DNA from: an archaeon
GTDB taxonomy: Archaea; Asgardarchaeota; Heimdallarchaeia; Heimdallarchaeales; Kariarchaeaceae
Assembly (NCBI GenBank): GCA_024280435.1
Contig: JAJRQD010000296.1
Coordinates: forward strand, 1 to 32,680
Direction: 5' to 3'
Length of the DNA: 32,680 nucleotides
Shown: one piece after another, positions 23,239-30,738 of the stretch
Numbering within the stretch: position 1 is the first letter of the stretch
Layout: each line of letters opens with the position of its first letter
Notes under the pieces: generated by a model
Told to the model about the DNA's origin: nothing
Database searches by the model: none
Seen by the model: only the letters and a program-made list of their open reading frames with translations
Translations under genes and position numbers: made by a program

Positions 23239-24546
23239 ATGTTGGCTGAATATGATGTCTATGAAGATATAAGATTTGATTTTGAGGATTTTCTTGAAGA
23301 GCATGAGCAAAACCTTCCAGAAGGATTAGATCCACTATATCTTAGCTATGCACAGGTATTGGAGAGACCCATTCGCAATCTGAAGAATTTACCAATTGCA
23401 CTTATTAAACTCCCAGTCAATGCAGTCTTATATCAATCATGGAAATCAATAATGCAGATATATTTATTGATGGTAATATTAACTCTACCTTCCATATCTT
23501 CATTAATGTATGTGGCAAATCTCTATAGCAAAGGTCTGGTAATTGGTACTATGATTTTTTTCATATACATTGGATTACTCGCTGCATTAGTATATATGAA
23601 GACCATATACAAATTACTGAATGGATTGGTAGAATCCAAAAGAGCACCTTGGTTAGTTGAGGAAATCAAAGATCCATTTGACAGATTATATCAGCATTCC
23701 TGGAATAAGAAAATATTCCTGTTATCATTGATTGTACCAGTGGTATTTGAGTACAAGATGGTTATTCTGTTAATTAATTATAATATACTTAACAGTGGAA
23801 TAATCACATCATCAATTTATCTACACATAGCAATGATGGCAATAGGTCACCTAGGTTTCTCACTTATGGTATTCATCTCTATAGTTTCATTTTTATTTGT
23901 GATTGAGAATACAAATATCTATGATTTATTACTTGTAAAGATAATTGGAAGGGTTAGAGGATATACAGATGGACACGAGAGTATACATACCAAGAAGAAT
24001 TATGAGGTGATCAGAGTACTATCAGATACACCGGGTCTATCAATTCAGTCTATGGGAGATATCCCACAATTAGGATTGCTTTCGTCAATACTTGTATTCA
24101 ATGGAGTGCTGATCTCAGTGATTTCACCATTTTTGATTGATGGCAGACTAGCAGATTTAATTGTAAGTATAGGAAATGCAGATGATCCATACAGAGGTTT
24201 GACCTTTCTGATCATATTTGGAATACTGATATCATCTCTGGCAGCTTTTGGTGCAGTAATCATGCCTTTGTTCAGAATATCAAAGGTAATGGGGATATTC
24301 AAAAGAAAAGCTCTAATGGAGTTAGATCCCTTTCTATTTGATGAGATCACCTATCTACTCAATGCCAGAGAGAATGATATATCCAACGAAACACAGATAT
24401 TACATATTCTTAGAGGATATGTTTATACCATGAAAATATCTCCAGTAGCACCTCTGAGATTGGTATATCTTGTACTGATCTCTATGGTTTACGGTTTGAG
24501 AATTATTCCGGGTATAATTGGCTTATTAGCCAAATTCGCAGGGTGA
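23239..24546 (+). CDS. Seven-helix membrane protein between two tubulin-like GTPases
   Basis: I do not recognise this 435-residue protein. About 65 acidic residues (Asp/Glu-rich, DFEDFLEEHEQ) precede the first membrane helix. Hydrophobic segments lie at about 71-95, 99-123, 158-181, 196-222, 278-300, 321-345 and 407-432. Soluble loops at about 125-157, 223-277 and 346-405 are charged and, by the positive-inside rule, some probably face the cytosol. There are no transporter or enzyme motifs. Its ATG follows the stop of GTPase A with no gap, and its TGA forms part of the Shine-Dalgarno site of GTPase B. The arrangement suggests a membrane anchor or receptor for the two GTPases, an inference from context only. 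Confidence 0.8.
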   Translation: MLAEYDVYEDIRFDFEDFLEEHEQNLPEGLDPLYLSYAQVLERPIRNLKNLPIALIKLPVNAVLYQSWKSIMQIYLLMVILTLPSISSLMYVANLYSKGLVIGTMIFFIYIGLLAALVYMKTIYKLLNGLVESKRAPWLVEEIKDPFDRLYQHSWNKKIFLLSLIVPVVFEYKMVILLINYNILNSGIITSSIYLHIAMMAIGHLGFSLMVFISIVSFLFVIENTNIYDLLLVKIIGRVRGYTDGHESIHTKKNYEVIRVLSDTPGLSIQSMGDIPQLGLLSSILVFNGVLISVISPFLIDGRLADLIVSIGNADDPYRGLTFLIIFGILISSLAAFGAVIMPLFRISKVMGIFKRKALMELDPFLFDEITYLLNARENDISNETQILHILRGYVYTMKISPVAPLRLVYLVLISMVYGLRIIPGIIGLLAKFAG

Positions 24547-24547
24547 T
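24543..24547 (+). promoter_or_regulatory. Shine-Dalgarno site embedded in a stop codon
   Basis: GGTGA includes the TGA of the membrane-protein gene and ends 3-4 bases before ATG 24551, so GTPase B is translated as ribosomes finish the membrane protein. Confidence 0.6.
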
Positions 24548-24550
24548 ATT

Positions 24551-25729
24551 ATGTTTTCCAGAAAAAGAATTACTTTTAAACAGACTTATGAGCTCTTTCT
24601 TATCTCATGTGGAGATGCAGGTGAAGAGATTGGAAAGGGAATTATCAACAGCATCACAGAGAGAGGTGCGGTGGTGAACTCCCTACTTATTACATCAGGA
24701 AAAATAAATAAGAAAGAAAAGTCAGTATTTGATCATAGATTGAGTATTGATGATCGCGATGGTTTTTCTAAAAAGATAGATGACACACTTGATACATTGA
24801 AAAACAAACGTGTACTGTTAAAGGAATATATTGAGAAGGTAATTCCCAAGAAGCCAAAACAGTTATTGATAGTGACCACAGGACCAGGGGGTACAGGGTT
24901 GGGGTCTACTCTGAAGGTATTGCAGATACTGTACGAGGATTTCAAGCAGATACCACCTGTGTTCACACTTCTTCCAGAAGTATTTGAGAATTCCAGAGTA
25001 CAGTATAATACAGCTAAGTTTCTGTATGATGTAATTTACAGAAAAGAGAATTATGGTAATTCAGTTATAATTCTAGATAATAAACCATCTATGGATGAGC
25101 TGGATAAACCATTCAGTAAAATATCGAATAACAGAATTGAGCTAATTCCAGATGCAATTGGTGATCTACTATTCAGTAGCTTCCAAAAATCAATTGCAGC
25201 AGATTTTGATGCCAATGAGGATGATCTGATGGAGGTGATACATACTCCAGGAATATCTGTATTTGTGGTTGAGGAATTACAGACAGATGGTGGAGATACA
25301 AGTACAAGGTTACTATCTATCATCATTGATAGTGTGATTAAGACTACATCACTAACTAATGATCAGGTATTTGATGCAAGAAATGCATATATATCAATCT
25401 CAAATATTGATTATAATGAGGATAAACTCAGTCGTCAAACAGAATTCGAGGCAAATAAAATATACAAGGAATTCAGAAACAGAAAGCCATTTATCAAATT
25501 TGTCCGAACGAAAGATGACGAGGGTAAGACAGTGCAACCGATGCTTCATGCAATAATTGCAGGATTACCCGTATCAACCAGGATCATACAGATTATGCAA
25601 CTTGGTAGAGATACTAGAAAAGAGATTTTATTCAGAGAACATATGCTGAAAAATGAAATAATCTCACTTGATATTGACAAAGTTACACAATTGGATAATA
25701 CATTAAAAAATAATTTCAGTACTGAGTAA
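24551..25729 (+). CDS. Divergent FtsZ/tubulin-superfamily GTPase B
   Basis: The 392-residue protein is a second, distinct member of the FtsZ/tubulin superfamily. T1 is reduced to SCGDAGEEIG (19-28). The T4 signature is GPGGTGLG (111-118). A segment R-V-Q-Y-N-T-A matches R-I-K-F-N-T-A of GTPase A, and the T7-like segment is ANEDDLMEV (221-229), closer to the FtsZ Asn-x-Asp pattern than in A. Identity to A is low outside these sites, so they are probably ancient paralogues forming a heteropair rather than a recent duplication. The start is fixed by GGTGA four bases upstream. The last 14 bases overlap the convergent plsY gene. Confidence 0.8.
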   Translation: MFSRKRITFKQTYELFLISCGDAGEEIGKGIINSITERGAVVNSLLITSGKINKKEKSVFDHRLSIDDRDGFSKKIDDTLDTLKNKRVLLKEYIEKVIPKKPKQLLIVTTGPGGTGLGSTLKVLQILYEDFKQIPPVFTLLPEVFENSRVQYNTAKFLYDVIYRKENYGNSVIILDNKPSMDELDKPFSKISNNRIELIPDAIGDLLFSSFQKSIAADFDANEDDLMEVIHTPGISVFVVEELQTDGGDTSTRLLSIIIDSVIKTTSLTNDQVFDARNAYISISNIDYNEDKLSRQTEFEANKIYKEFRNRKPFIKFVRTKDDEGKTVQPMLHAIIAGLPVSTRIIQIMQLGRDTRKEILFREHMLKNEIISLDIDKVTQLDNTLKNNFSTE

Positions 25730-26366
25730 TTATCTGTTCTTTCTCACCAAATTTACGTTCAGAACCATTGACCAATCTTGAAATATTAGCTCTGTGAGTG
25801 TAATATATCAGTATAACCAGCAGAATTGACATTGTGAAATAAGCAGATACAGTTCTGTAATTGAACATAGAAGGTATGATCAATACGCCAAGTAGATTAG
25901 CAAGTGATGTGAAGCGGGTTGATACAACAATTATCAACCAGAATATCACAAGCATTATTCCTGTGAATGGATCCACTGCAAATATTACACCAGCAGTGGT
26001 TGCACCACCTTTACCACCCGTGAATTTCAAAAATAATGAAAAACAGTGCCCAAATATTGCAAGAAACCCTGCAATTGCATATACATTATCAACATCTGAG
26101 AATATACCTGTTTCAATTGTGGAACGAATATACATTAATTTTGCAATTACAATCACCGCATATCCTTTTATTACATCAAATAATCCGATTGCAATACCTG
26201 TTTTTTTACCAAACAGCCGGATAGAGTTGGCACCACCTGCATTACCAGATCCTTGAGTGCGAATATCCACTTTGAAAAATAATTTACCAATAATATAGGA
26301 TGGGGGTATGGAACCAATAAGATATGCCAGTATAAATATCAGAAGTATGGTGAAATTGAAAGCCAT
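25716..26366 (-). CDS. plsY: Glycerol-3-phosphate acyltransferase, PlsY type
   Basis: The 216-residue membrane protein has all three PlsY signatures: GSIPPSYIIGKLF near the N-terminus, GSGNAGGANSIRLFGKKTG in the middle and FTGGKGGATTAG further on. Bacterial PlsY transfers acyl groups from acyl-phosphate to glycerol 3-phosphate, the first step of ester-lipid synthesis. Standard archaeal lipids are ethers on glycerol 1-phosphate, so its presence is notable, although PlsY-like genes are known from some Asgard and marine group II archaea. No plsX or plsC is nearby. It overlaps the 3' end of tubulin-like GTPase B by 14 bases. Confidence 0.93.
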   Translation of the reverse strand: MAFNFTILLIFILAYLIGSIPPSYIIGKLFFKVDIRTQGSGNAGGANSIRLFGKKTGIAIGLFDVIKGYAVIVIAKLMYIRSTIETGIFSDVDNVYAIAGFLAIFGHCFSLFLKFTGGKGGATTAGVIFAVDPFTGIMLVIFWLIIVVSTRFTSLANLLGVLIIPSMFNYRTVSAYFTMSILLVILIYYTHRANISRLVNGSERKFGEKEQIITQY

Positions 26367-26467
26367 GATTCATATAATGAGAACAATAATATTAATAGTG
26401 TTGCTCAAAAATCTAAAATTCAAAAATAATTCAATTATTTATTGCCAAATACAATAGAAGAATGAGA

Positions 26468-26480
26468 TATAATTATAATA
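26468..26480 (+). promoter_or_regulatory. TATA-like promoter of ridA
   Basis: TATAATTATAATA is centred 27 bases before ATG 26501. It lies inside the longer open frame from 26462, which argues that translation starts at 26501. Confidence 0.5.
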
Positions 26481-26500
26481 ACAGGGTATTGAACAGGTAT

Positions 26501-26884
26501 ATGAAAAAAATTGTTAAGACTGACAATGCACCTGCAGCTCTAGGTCCCTATTCACAGGGAATTATTGCAGGTAATCTGCTATTCACTGCAGGACAGGTAG
26601 GAATTGATCCTAAAACTCAGAAGATGAAACAGGATACTCTTGATGAGGAAATACATCAGATAATGAGTAACCTCAGTGCAATTGCAAAAGAAGCAGGTAC
26701 CTCTCTAGATAATGTGGTAAAAACAATGATTTTTGTCACAGATCTGAATAACTTTGCCAAGGTGAATGAGATATATGGTAGTTATTTTGAAGGAAATCCA
26801 CCTGCCAGATCCACTGTTGAAGTGTCAAGACTACCAGCAGATGCAAATGTAGAGATAGATATGGTAATTCTGATACCTAATTGA
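26501..26884 (+). CDS. ridA: RidA-family reactive intermediate deaminase
   Basis: The 127-residue protein is a standard RidA (YjgF/YER057c/UK114), a trimeric enzyme that hydrolyses reactive 2-aminoacrylate and related enamines made by PLP enzymes such as threonine dehydratase. LGPYSQGI, FTAGQVGIDP, the substrate-binding Arg in PARSTVEV and the closing ADANVEIDMV are conserved. I use ATG 26501 because it gives the family's usual start (MKKIVKTDNAPAALGPYSQG). The in-frame ATG at 26462 adds 13 Asn/Tyr/Arg-rich residues and would lie upstream of the TATA-like box. Confidence 0.95.
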   Translation: MKKIVKTDNAPAALGPYSQGIIAGNLLFTAGQVGIDPKTQKMKQDTLDEEIHQIMSNLSAIAKEAGTSLDNVVKTMIFVTDLNNFAKVNEIYGSYFEGNPPARSTVEVSRLPADANVEIDMVILIPN

Positions 26885-26932
26885 TTAAAAAAAATACTTT
26901 CCATATCAATTGTAAAAATAATAATAATCAAG

Positions 26933-26943
26933 TTTGTATATTC
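26933..26943 (+). promoter_or_regulatory. TATA-like promoter of the antiporter gene
   Basis: TTTGTATATTC is centred 28 bases before ATG 26966. Confidence 0.4.
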
Positions 26944-26965
26944 AAAATTCCGGAAACGATTGTAA

Positions 26966-28231
26966 ATGGTATTTTTCCTACTTGATAATCCTGTAATGCT
27001 TCTCGGAATTTTTCTAACTGGTGGATATATACTTAGTCTTGCACTACATAAATTAGGAATACCACACATTATTGTATATCTGACAACAGGATTGGTATTA
27101 TCAAATTTTGTATTGAAAGAATTGAATCTCCAGGAGGAGTTACATGAATGGTTTGTGATCTCAGAATTGATTGCATTGGGCCTTATAGGCTTCAAAATCG
27201 GTACAGAGATTAAATTCAAGAATATAAAGAAAGAACCTGTTTTTGTACTACTAGTTACTTTTGCAGAGACAGGATTTGCATTTATACTGGTATTTTTCCT
27301 ATTTACACTATTTATTCATAATTTTGTACTATCATTGGTTCTTGCAGGATTAGCCACTGCCACAGCACCTGCTGCCACAATAGAGGTATTCAGAAAATTG
27401 AGAGTAGAGGGTGAGTTATCTGCAAAGATAAAATGGTTGCTTGCATTTGATGATATACTAGCAGTAGTTATTGTCGAGATGATACTGGCATATTTACTCA
27501 CTTTAGTTGGTGGAAATGTCAATCTATTCAATTTTTTCATCTCTTTATGGCATGAGATTGGTATTTCATTTGTAATCGGGTTGATGATTGGATTTGTACT
27601 GGATATGATTATTGAGAGAATTGGAGATGAGTTGGAGATGATGGAGCTCACCTTTGCCACATTAATACTTGCCATTGGTATGAGTTATTATCTGCACACC
27701 TCTGTGATAATTATGACAATGACAATAGGTATTGTGGCCACAAATATTGGTGGAGATAATTATAAAAAATCAGGTGATTTACTAGAGATATTAATGAGCC
27801 CTATTTTGATGATATTTTTTGTATTTGTGGGAGCTAAGATAAAATTAAACTCAATAGAGCCATATATTCTTGGAATTGCATTTTTATATCTGTTTGGAAG
27901 AACTGTTGGTAAGATAAGTGGAGCATACTTTGGAGCAAACAAAGCAAAATCATCAGAGGTGATAAGAAATAATATAGGTTTTGGATTACTTGCGCAGGGT
28001 GGTGTATCATTGGGACTGGCATCAGTGGTTGATGATATTCTTCGGGGAACTGAGTATGAGAATATTGGTATAACTGTGGTGACATTAATCATTGTATCGA
28101 CATTCTTCTCTGTCACACTAGGGTCTTTTGGTGCTAAATTTGCATCAAAAAGAGCGGATGAGATTGGTAAAGCCAAGCCTACTATGTGCTCATGTGAGAA
28201 AGAGAAAAAAAGAGTGGTAAATGCGCTTTAG
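26966..28231 (+). CDS. CPA2-family cation:proton antiporter
   Basis: The 421-residue protein is a polytopic membrane antiporter of the CPA2 (KefB/NapA-like) family with about 12-13 hydrophobic segments. The paired aspartates of electrogenic Na+/H+ antiporters are present (Asp162-Asp163 in LLAFDDILAVV), preceded by the unwound-helix motif ATATAPAATIEV. There is no C-terminal TrkA-N domain, only a short Lys/Cys-containing tail (CSCEKEKKR). It most likely exchanges Na+ or K+ for H+. It forms a single-gene transcription unit. Confidence 0.9.
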   Translation: MVFFLLDNPVMLLGIFLTGGYILSLALHKLGIPHIIVYLTTGLVLSNFVLKELNLQEELHEWFVISELIALGLIGFKIGTEIKFKNIKKEPVFVLLVTFAETGFAFILVFFLFTLFIHNFVLSLVLAGLATATAPAATIEVFRKLRVEGELSAKIKWLLAFDDILAVVIVEMILAYLLTLVGGNVNLFNFFISLWHEIGISFVIGLMIGFVLDMIIERIGDELEMMELTFATLILAIGMSYYLHTSVIIMTMTIGIVATNIGGDNYKKSGDLLEILMSPILMIFFVFVGAKIKLNSIEPYILGIAFLYLFGRTVGKISGAYFGANKAKSSEVIRNNIGFGLLAQGGVSLGLASVVDDILRGTEYENIGITVVTLIIVSTFFSVTLGSFGAKFASKRADEIGKAKPTMCSCEKEKKRVVNAL

Positions 28232-28271
28232 ATTAGATTTATAGTGTGAAATAACATTTTGTAAGCGAAAT

Positions 28272-28283
28272 CTATTTTATTAT
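28272..28283 (+). promoter_or_regulatory. BRE/TATA-like promoter of the HTH/Zn-ribbon gene
   Basis: GCGAAA followed by CTATTTTATTAT is centred 27 bases before ATG 28304, supporting that start over the upstream TTG and GTG codons. Confidence 0.5.
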
Positions 28284-28303
28284 TGGTGTCATATACTAAA
28301 TCT

Positions 28304-28585
28304 ATGACACGAGAGGATATCATTCGAGAACTTAAAAATCATACCAATAACGTAGCCAATCTATCTCAGAAGCTAGGTAAAAGTGTTGCAGCCATTGAAA
28401 ATGATCTTGAACATATCAGAACTTCAATCAGAAATGATAAGTCATTGAAATTATTGATCCAACCTGCATCTTGCAAACTATGTGATTATCAATTTCAAAA
28501 TGATAAGATTAAACTACCAACAAAATGTCCTGCGTGCAAGAAAGAGAAGATAAAACCAGCATCTTTCAAAATCATCAAAAAATAA
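28304..28585 (+). CDS. Small HTH plus zinc-ribbon transcriptional regulator (COG3357 type)
   Basis: The 93-residue protein has an N-terminal helix-turn-helix (MTREDIIRELKNHTNNVANL and the following helix, about 1-55) and a C-terminal zinc ribbon with C-x2-C (CKLC) and C-x2-C (CPAC) knuckles. Length and layout match the widespread archaeal family of predicted regulators COG3357, of unknown target. I use ATG 28304, which starts exactly at the HTH. It lies between the antiporter and cofE and could regulate either, though nothing in the sequence shows this. Confidence 0.85.
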   Translation: MTREDIIRELKNHTNNVANLSQKLGKSVAAIENDLEHIRTSIRNDKSLKLLIQPASCKLCDYQFQNDKIKLPTKCPACKKEKIKPASFKIIKK

Positions 28586-28651
28586 AAACAATATTGTTTT
28601 GTATTAATAAATAATAGCAAAGCTTATCATTTTTTAATTGATTTGTGAATA

Positions 28652-29389
28652 ATGATCTCTATAATTCCAATTAAGGGAATACCAATTATAAAAACTGAGG
28701 AAGAGTTATGGCAAGTTATCTCAGATAAATTCACACAGTTAGTTGATGGGGATATTATTGTCTGTGCACATACACCATTCTCAAGAGTGATGGGAAAATT
28801 ATACACAATAGAAGATATTATTCCGGGTGAGGAAGCAATAAATATTGGAGAGGAGATTGGAAAAGATGCTAAAAAAGTAGAAATAGTACTTGGTGCCAGT
28901 AAAGAGGTGGTAAAAATAGGAAGGAGGGTAATTATCAGCAGGAACCATGCAGATGTGGTATGTGCCAATGCAGGGGTGGATGAATCCAATGCAGGTATTG
29001 GCAAAGCACTTGCAGTTCCAGATGATCCAGATGCACTGGCAAAAGAGCTCAGAGAGTATATCATGGATAAGTTGAATAGAAATGTTGCAGTGATAATATC
29101 TGATACAGTGGGTAGAGCACTTAGAAAAGGTGCGGTGAATATTGCAATCGGGTGTGCGGGTATTCCATCAATGAAATCAGAGGTTGGTAGGAAGGATCTG
29201 TTTGGTTATGAGATGCGAGTATCAGAGATTGCAATTGCAGATGAGATTGCATCAGCAGCAGAATTATTACAGGGACAAACTGATGAGGGAGTTCCATTTG
29301 TTATAGTCAGAGGATACAGTATAGATTTCACTGGAAAGGAAGATGCTCGTAGTATAAACCGTCCAGAAGATGAACGTTTGTTCAAATAA
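28652..29389 (+). CDS. cofE: Coenzyme F420-0:L-glutamate ligase
   Basis: The 245-residue CofE adds gamma-linked glutamates to coenzyme F420-0 using GTP. The opening ISIIPIKGIPII, the central NHADVVCANAGVDESNAG with its conserved Asp and Asn, and ISDTVGRALRKGAVNIAIGCAG are all diagnostic. The length agrees with stand-alone archaeal enzymes and there is no FbiB-like extension. It shows that the organism uses F420. AT-rich sequence (28622-28636) is centred about 25 bases before the ATG. Other cof genes are not in the window. Confidence 0.95.
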   Translation: MISIIPIKGIPIIKTEEELWQVISDKFTQLVDGDIIVCAHTPFSRVMGKLYTIEDIIPGEEAINIGEEIGKDAKKVEIVLGASKEVVKIGRRVIISRNHADVVCANAGVDESNAGIGKALAVPDDPDALAKELREYIMDKLNRNVAVIISDTVGRALRKGAVNIAIGCAGIPSMKSEVGRKDLFGYEMRVSEIAIADEIASAAELLQGQTDEGVPFVIVRGYSIDFTGKEDARSINRPEDERLFK

Positions 29390-29401
29390 TAATTAGATTA
29401 A

Positions 29402-29659
29402 TCAAACCATCTTCAATGGTAACTGACCTGGTCTCTCCTCGTCCAGTACTTTGAAAAATGACATATAGAATGCAAAGACCACTGCCAATGCCATCAGCAT
29501 ATAGAAAATCTCAGATAGATCTATTTGAAAATACAGTAATATATTGAAGGGGATCAGTATCAATACTACAAGAATTACATATATCATTGAAAAATACATA
29601 AATGATCTGAAAGAAGGGCCAAATGCTCTTTTCCAGCTTTGTAAATCAAAGAAACTCAT
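29402..29659 (-). CDS. Small two-helix membrane protein
   Basis: The 85-residue protein has a short basic/aromatic N-terminus (MSFFDLQSWKRAFGPSF) and two strong membrane helices (about 20-45 and 48-70), and ends in a charged tail with ERPGQLP. I know no family for it. It lies 57 bases downstream of panB on the same strand and may be co-transcribed with it. It is convergent with cofE, 12 bases apart. Length, clear topology and an ATG start suggest that it is real. Confidence 0.65.
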   Translation of the reverse strand: MSFFDLQSWKRAFGPSFRSFMYFSMIYVILVVLILIPFNILLYFQIDLSEIFYMLMALAVVFAFYMSFFKVLDEERPGQLPLKMV

Positions 29660-29716
29660 ATTTTCAAGATATATGCATATAATTTATAGTTTTGTAAATT
29701 GGTTCAATTACTTATA

Positions 29717-30601
29717 TCAGAAAAGATCATCAAAATCATCAATATCTGTTCTTTTGAATTCAGTGGTTTTTTCAACCACATCTGGATCCTCTCGTCTATC
29801 TATCTTTACCTGATATGTATATTCATCAGTTGGGAATACTGTATTCTGTACCTCATCAATATATTGCTGGACTGCACCCTGAATTACAGATTTGAAATCT
29901 GCGTATTTTTTCACAAATTTGGGTGCCCAATCTGAGAATCCAAGCATATCATAGGTTACTAGTACCTGTCCATCCACATATTTTCCTGCACCAATACCAA
30001 TAGTTGGTATATTTATCCGTTCAGTCACTCTACGTGCAGCCTCTTCAGGCATTCCCTCCAGTACAATAGCAAAAGCACCATCTCTTTCCAAACTTATTGC
30101 ATCTGCAATAAGATTTTTAATTGCAAACTCTGATTTTGCCTGAACTACAAATCCTCCAAACTGGTTGAGTGATTGTGGTGTGAGACCTAGATGCCCCATT
30201 ACAGGAATTCCAGCATTGACAATACCCTTTACCTGTTTTGAGATCTCTCTTCCACCCTCCAGTTTTACTGCATTTGCCCTGCCTTCTTTTATCAATCTTC
30301 CAGCATTGACAACTGCATCCTGAATTGATACCTGAAAAGACATGAATGGCATATCACCCACTACAAGTGCTCTTTTGGTACCTCTTGATACCAAACGTGT
30401 ATGATACACCATCTCATCAACAGATACAGATAACGGGTCTGATTTTCCCTGGATTACCATTCCAAGACTATCACCCACCAATAATATATCTACTCCTGCT
30501 TCATCAAGTAGTCTTGCCATAGGATAGTCATATGCGGTTAACATAGTCAATTTCTTCTCATTCTTCTTGGCCTCAATACAATACGGAACAGTGACTTTCA
30601 T
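29717..30601 (-). CDS. panB: 3-methyl-2-oxobutanoate hydroxymethyltransferase (ketopantoate hydroxymethyltransferase)
   Basis: The 294-residue PanB transfers a hydroxymethyl group from methylene-tetrahydrofolate or methanopterin to ketoisovalerate, the first committed step to pantothenate and CoA. MLTAYDYPMARLLDEAG, VGDSLGMVIQG, the metal and substrate segment KLEGG, and GHLGLTPQS are conserved. The protein carries about 30 residues beyond the usual end, closing in an acidic DIDDFDDLF tail. One-carbon chemistry links it loosely to FTCD, which starts 137 bases away on the other strand. Confidence 0.95.
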   Translation of the reverse strand: MKVTVPYCIEAKKNEKKLTMLTAYDYPMARLLDEAGVDILLVGDSLGMVIQGKSDPLSVSVDEMVYHTRLVSRGTKRALVVGDMPFMSFQVSIQDAVVNAGRLIKEGRANAVKLEGGREISKQVKGIVNAGIPVMGHLGLTPQSLNQFGGFVVQAKSEFAIKNLIADAISLERDGAFAIVLEGMPEEAARRVTERINIPTIGIGAGKYVDGQVLVTYDMLGFSDWAPKFVKKYADFKSVIQGAVQQYIDEVQNTVFPTDEYTYQVKIDRREDPDVVEKTTEFKRTDIDDFDDLF

Positions 30602-30704
30602 TTAGTTAGATTTAATTATCATATACAAAAATATTGCTTATAGTACTGAAATATTTTTGATAAATTTTTGCAGTAAACTATTGTATTGCTAAAGTTCGCA
30701 GTCA

Positions 30705-30717
30705 TATATTTTTAATA
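30705..30717 (+). promoter_or_regulatory. TATA-like promoter of the FTCD gene
   Basis: TATATTTTTAATA is centred 28 bases before ATG 30739, predicting a leaderless mRNA. Confidence 0.5.
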
Positions 30718-30738
30718 ATTTGTATTTCATTCAGTTTC

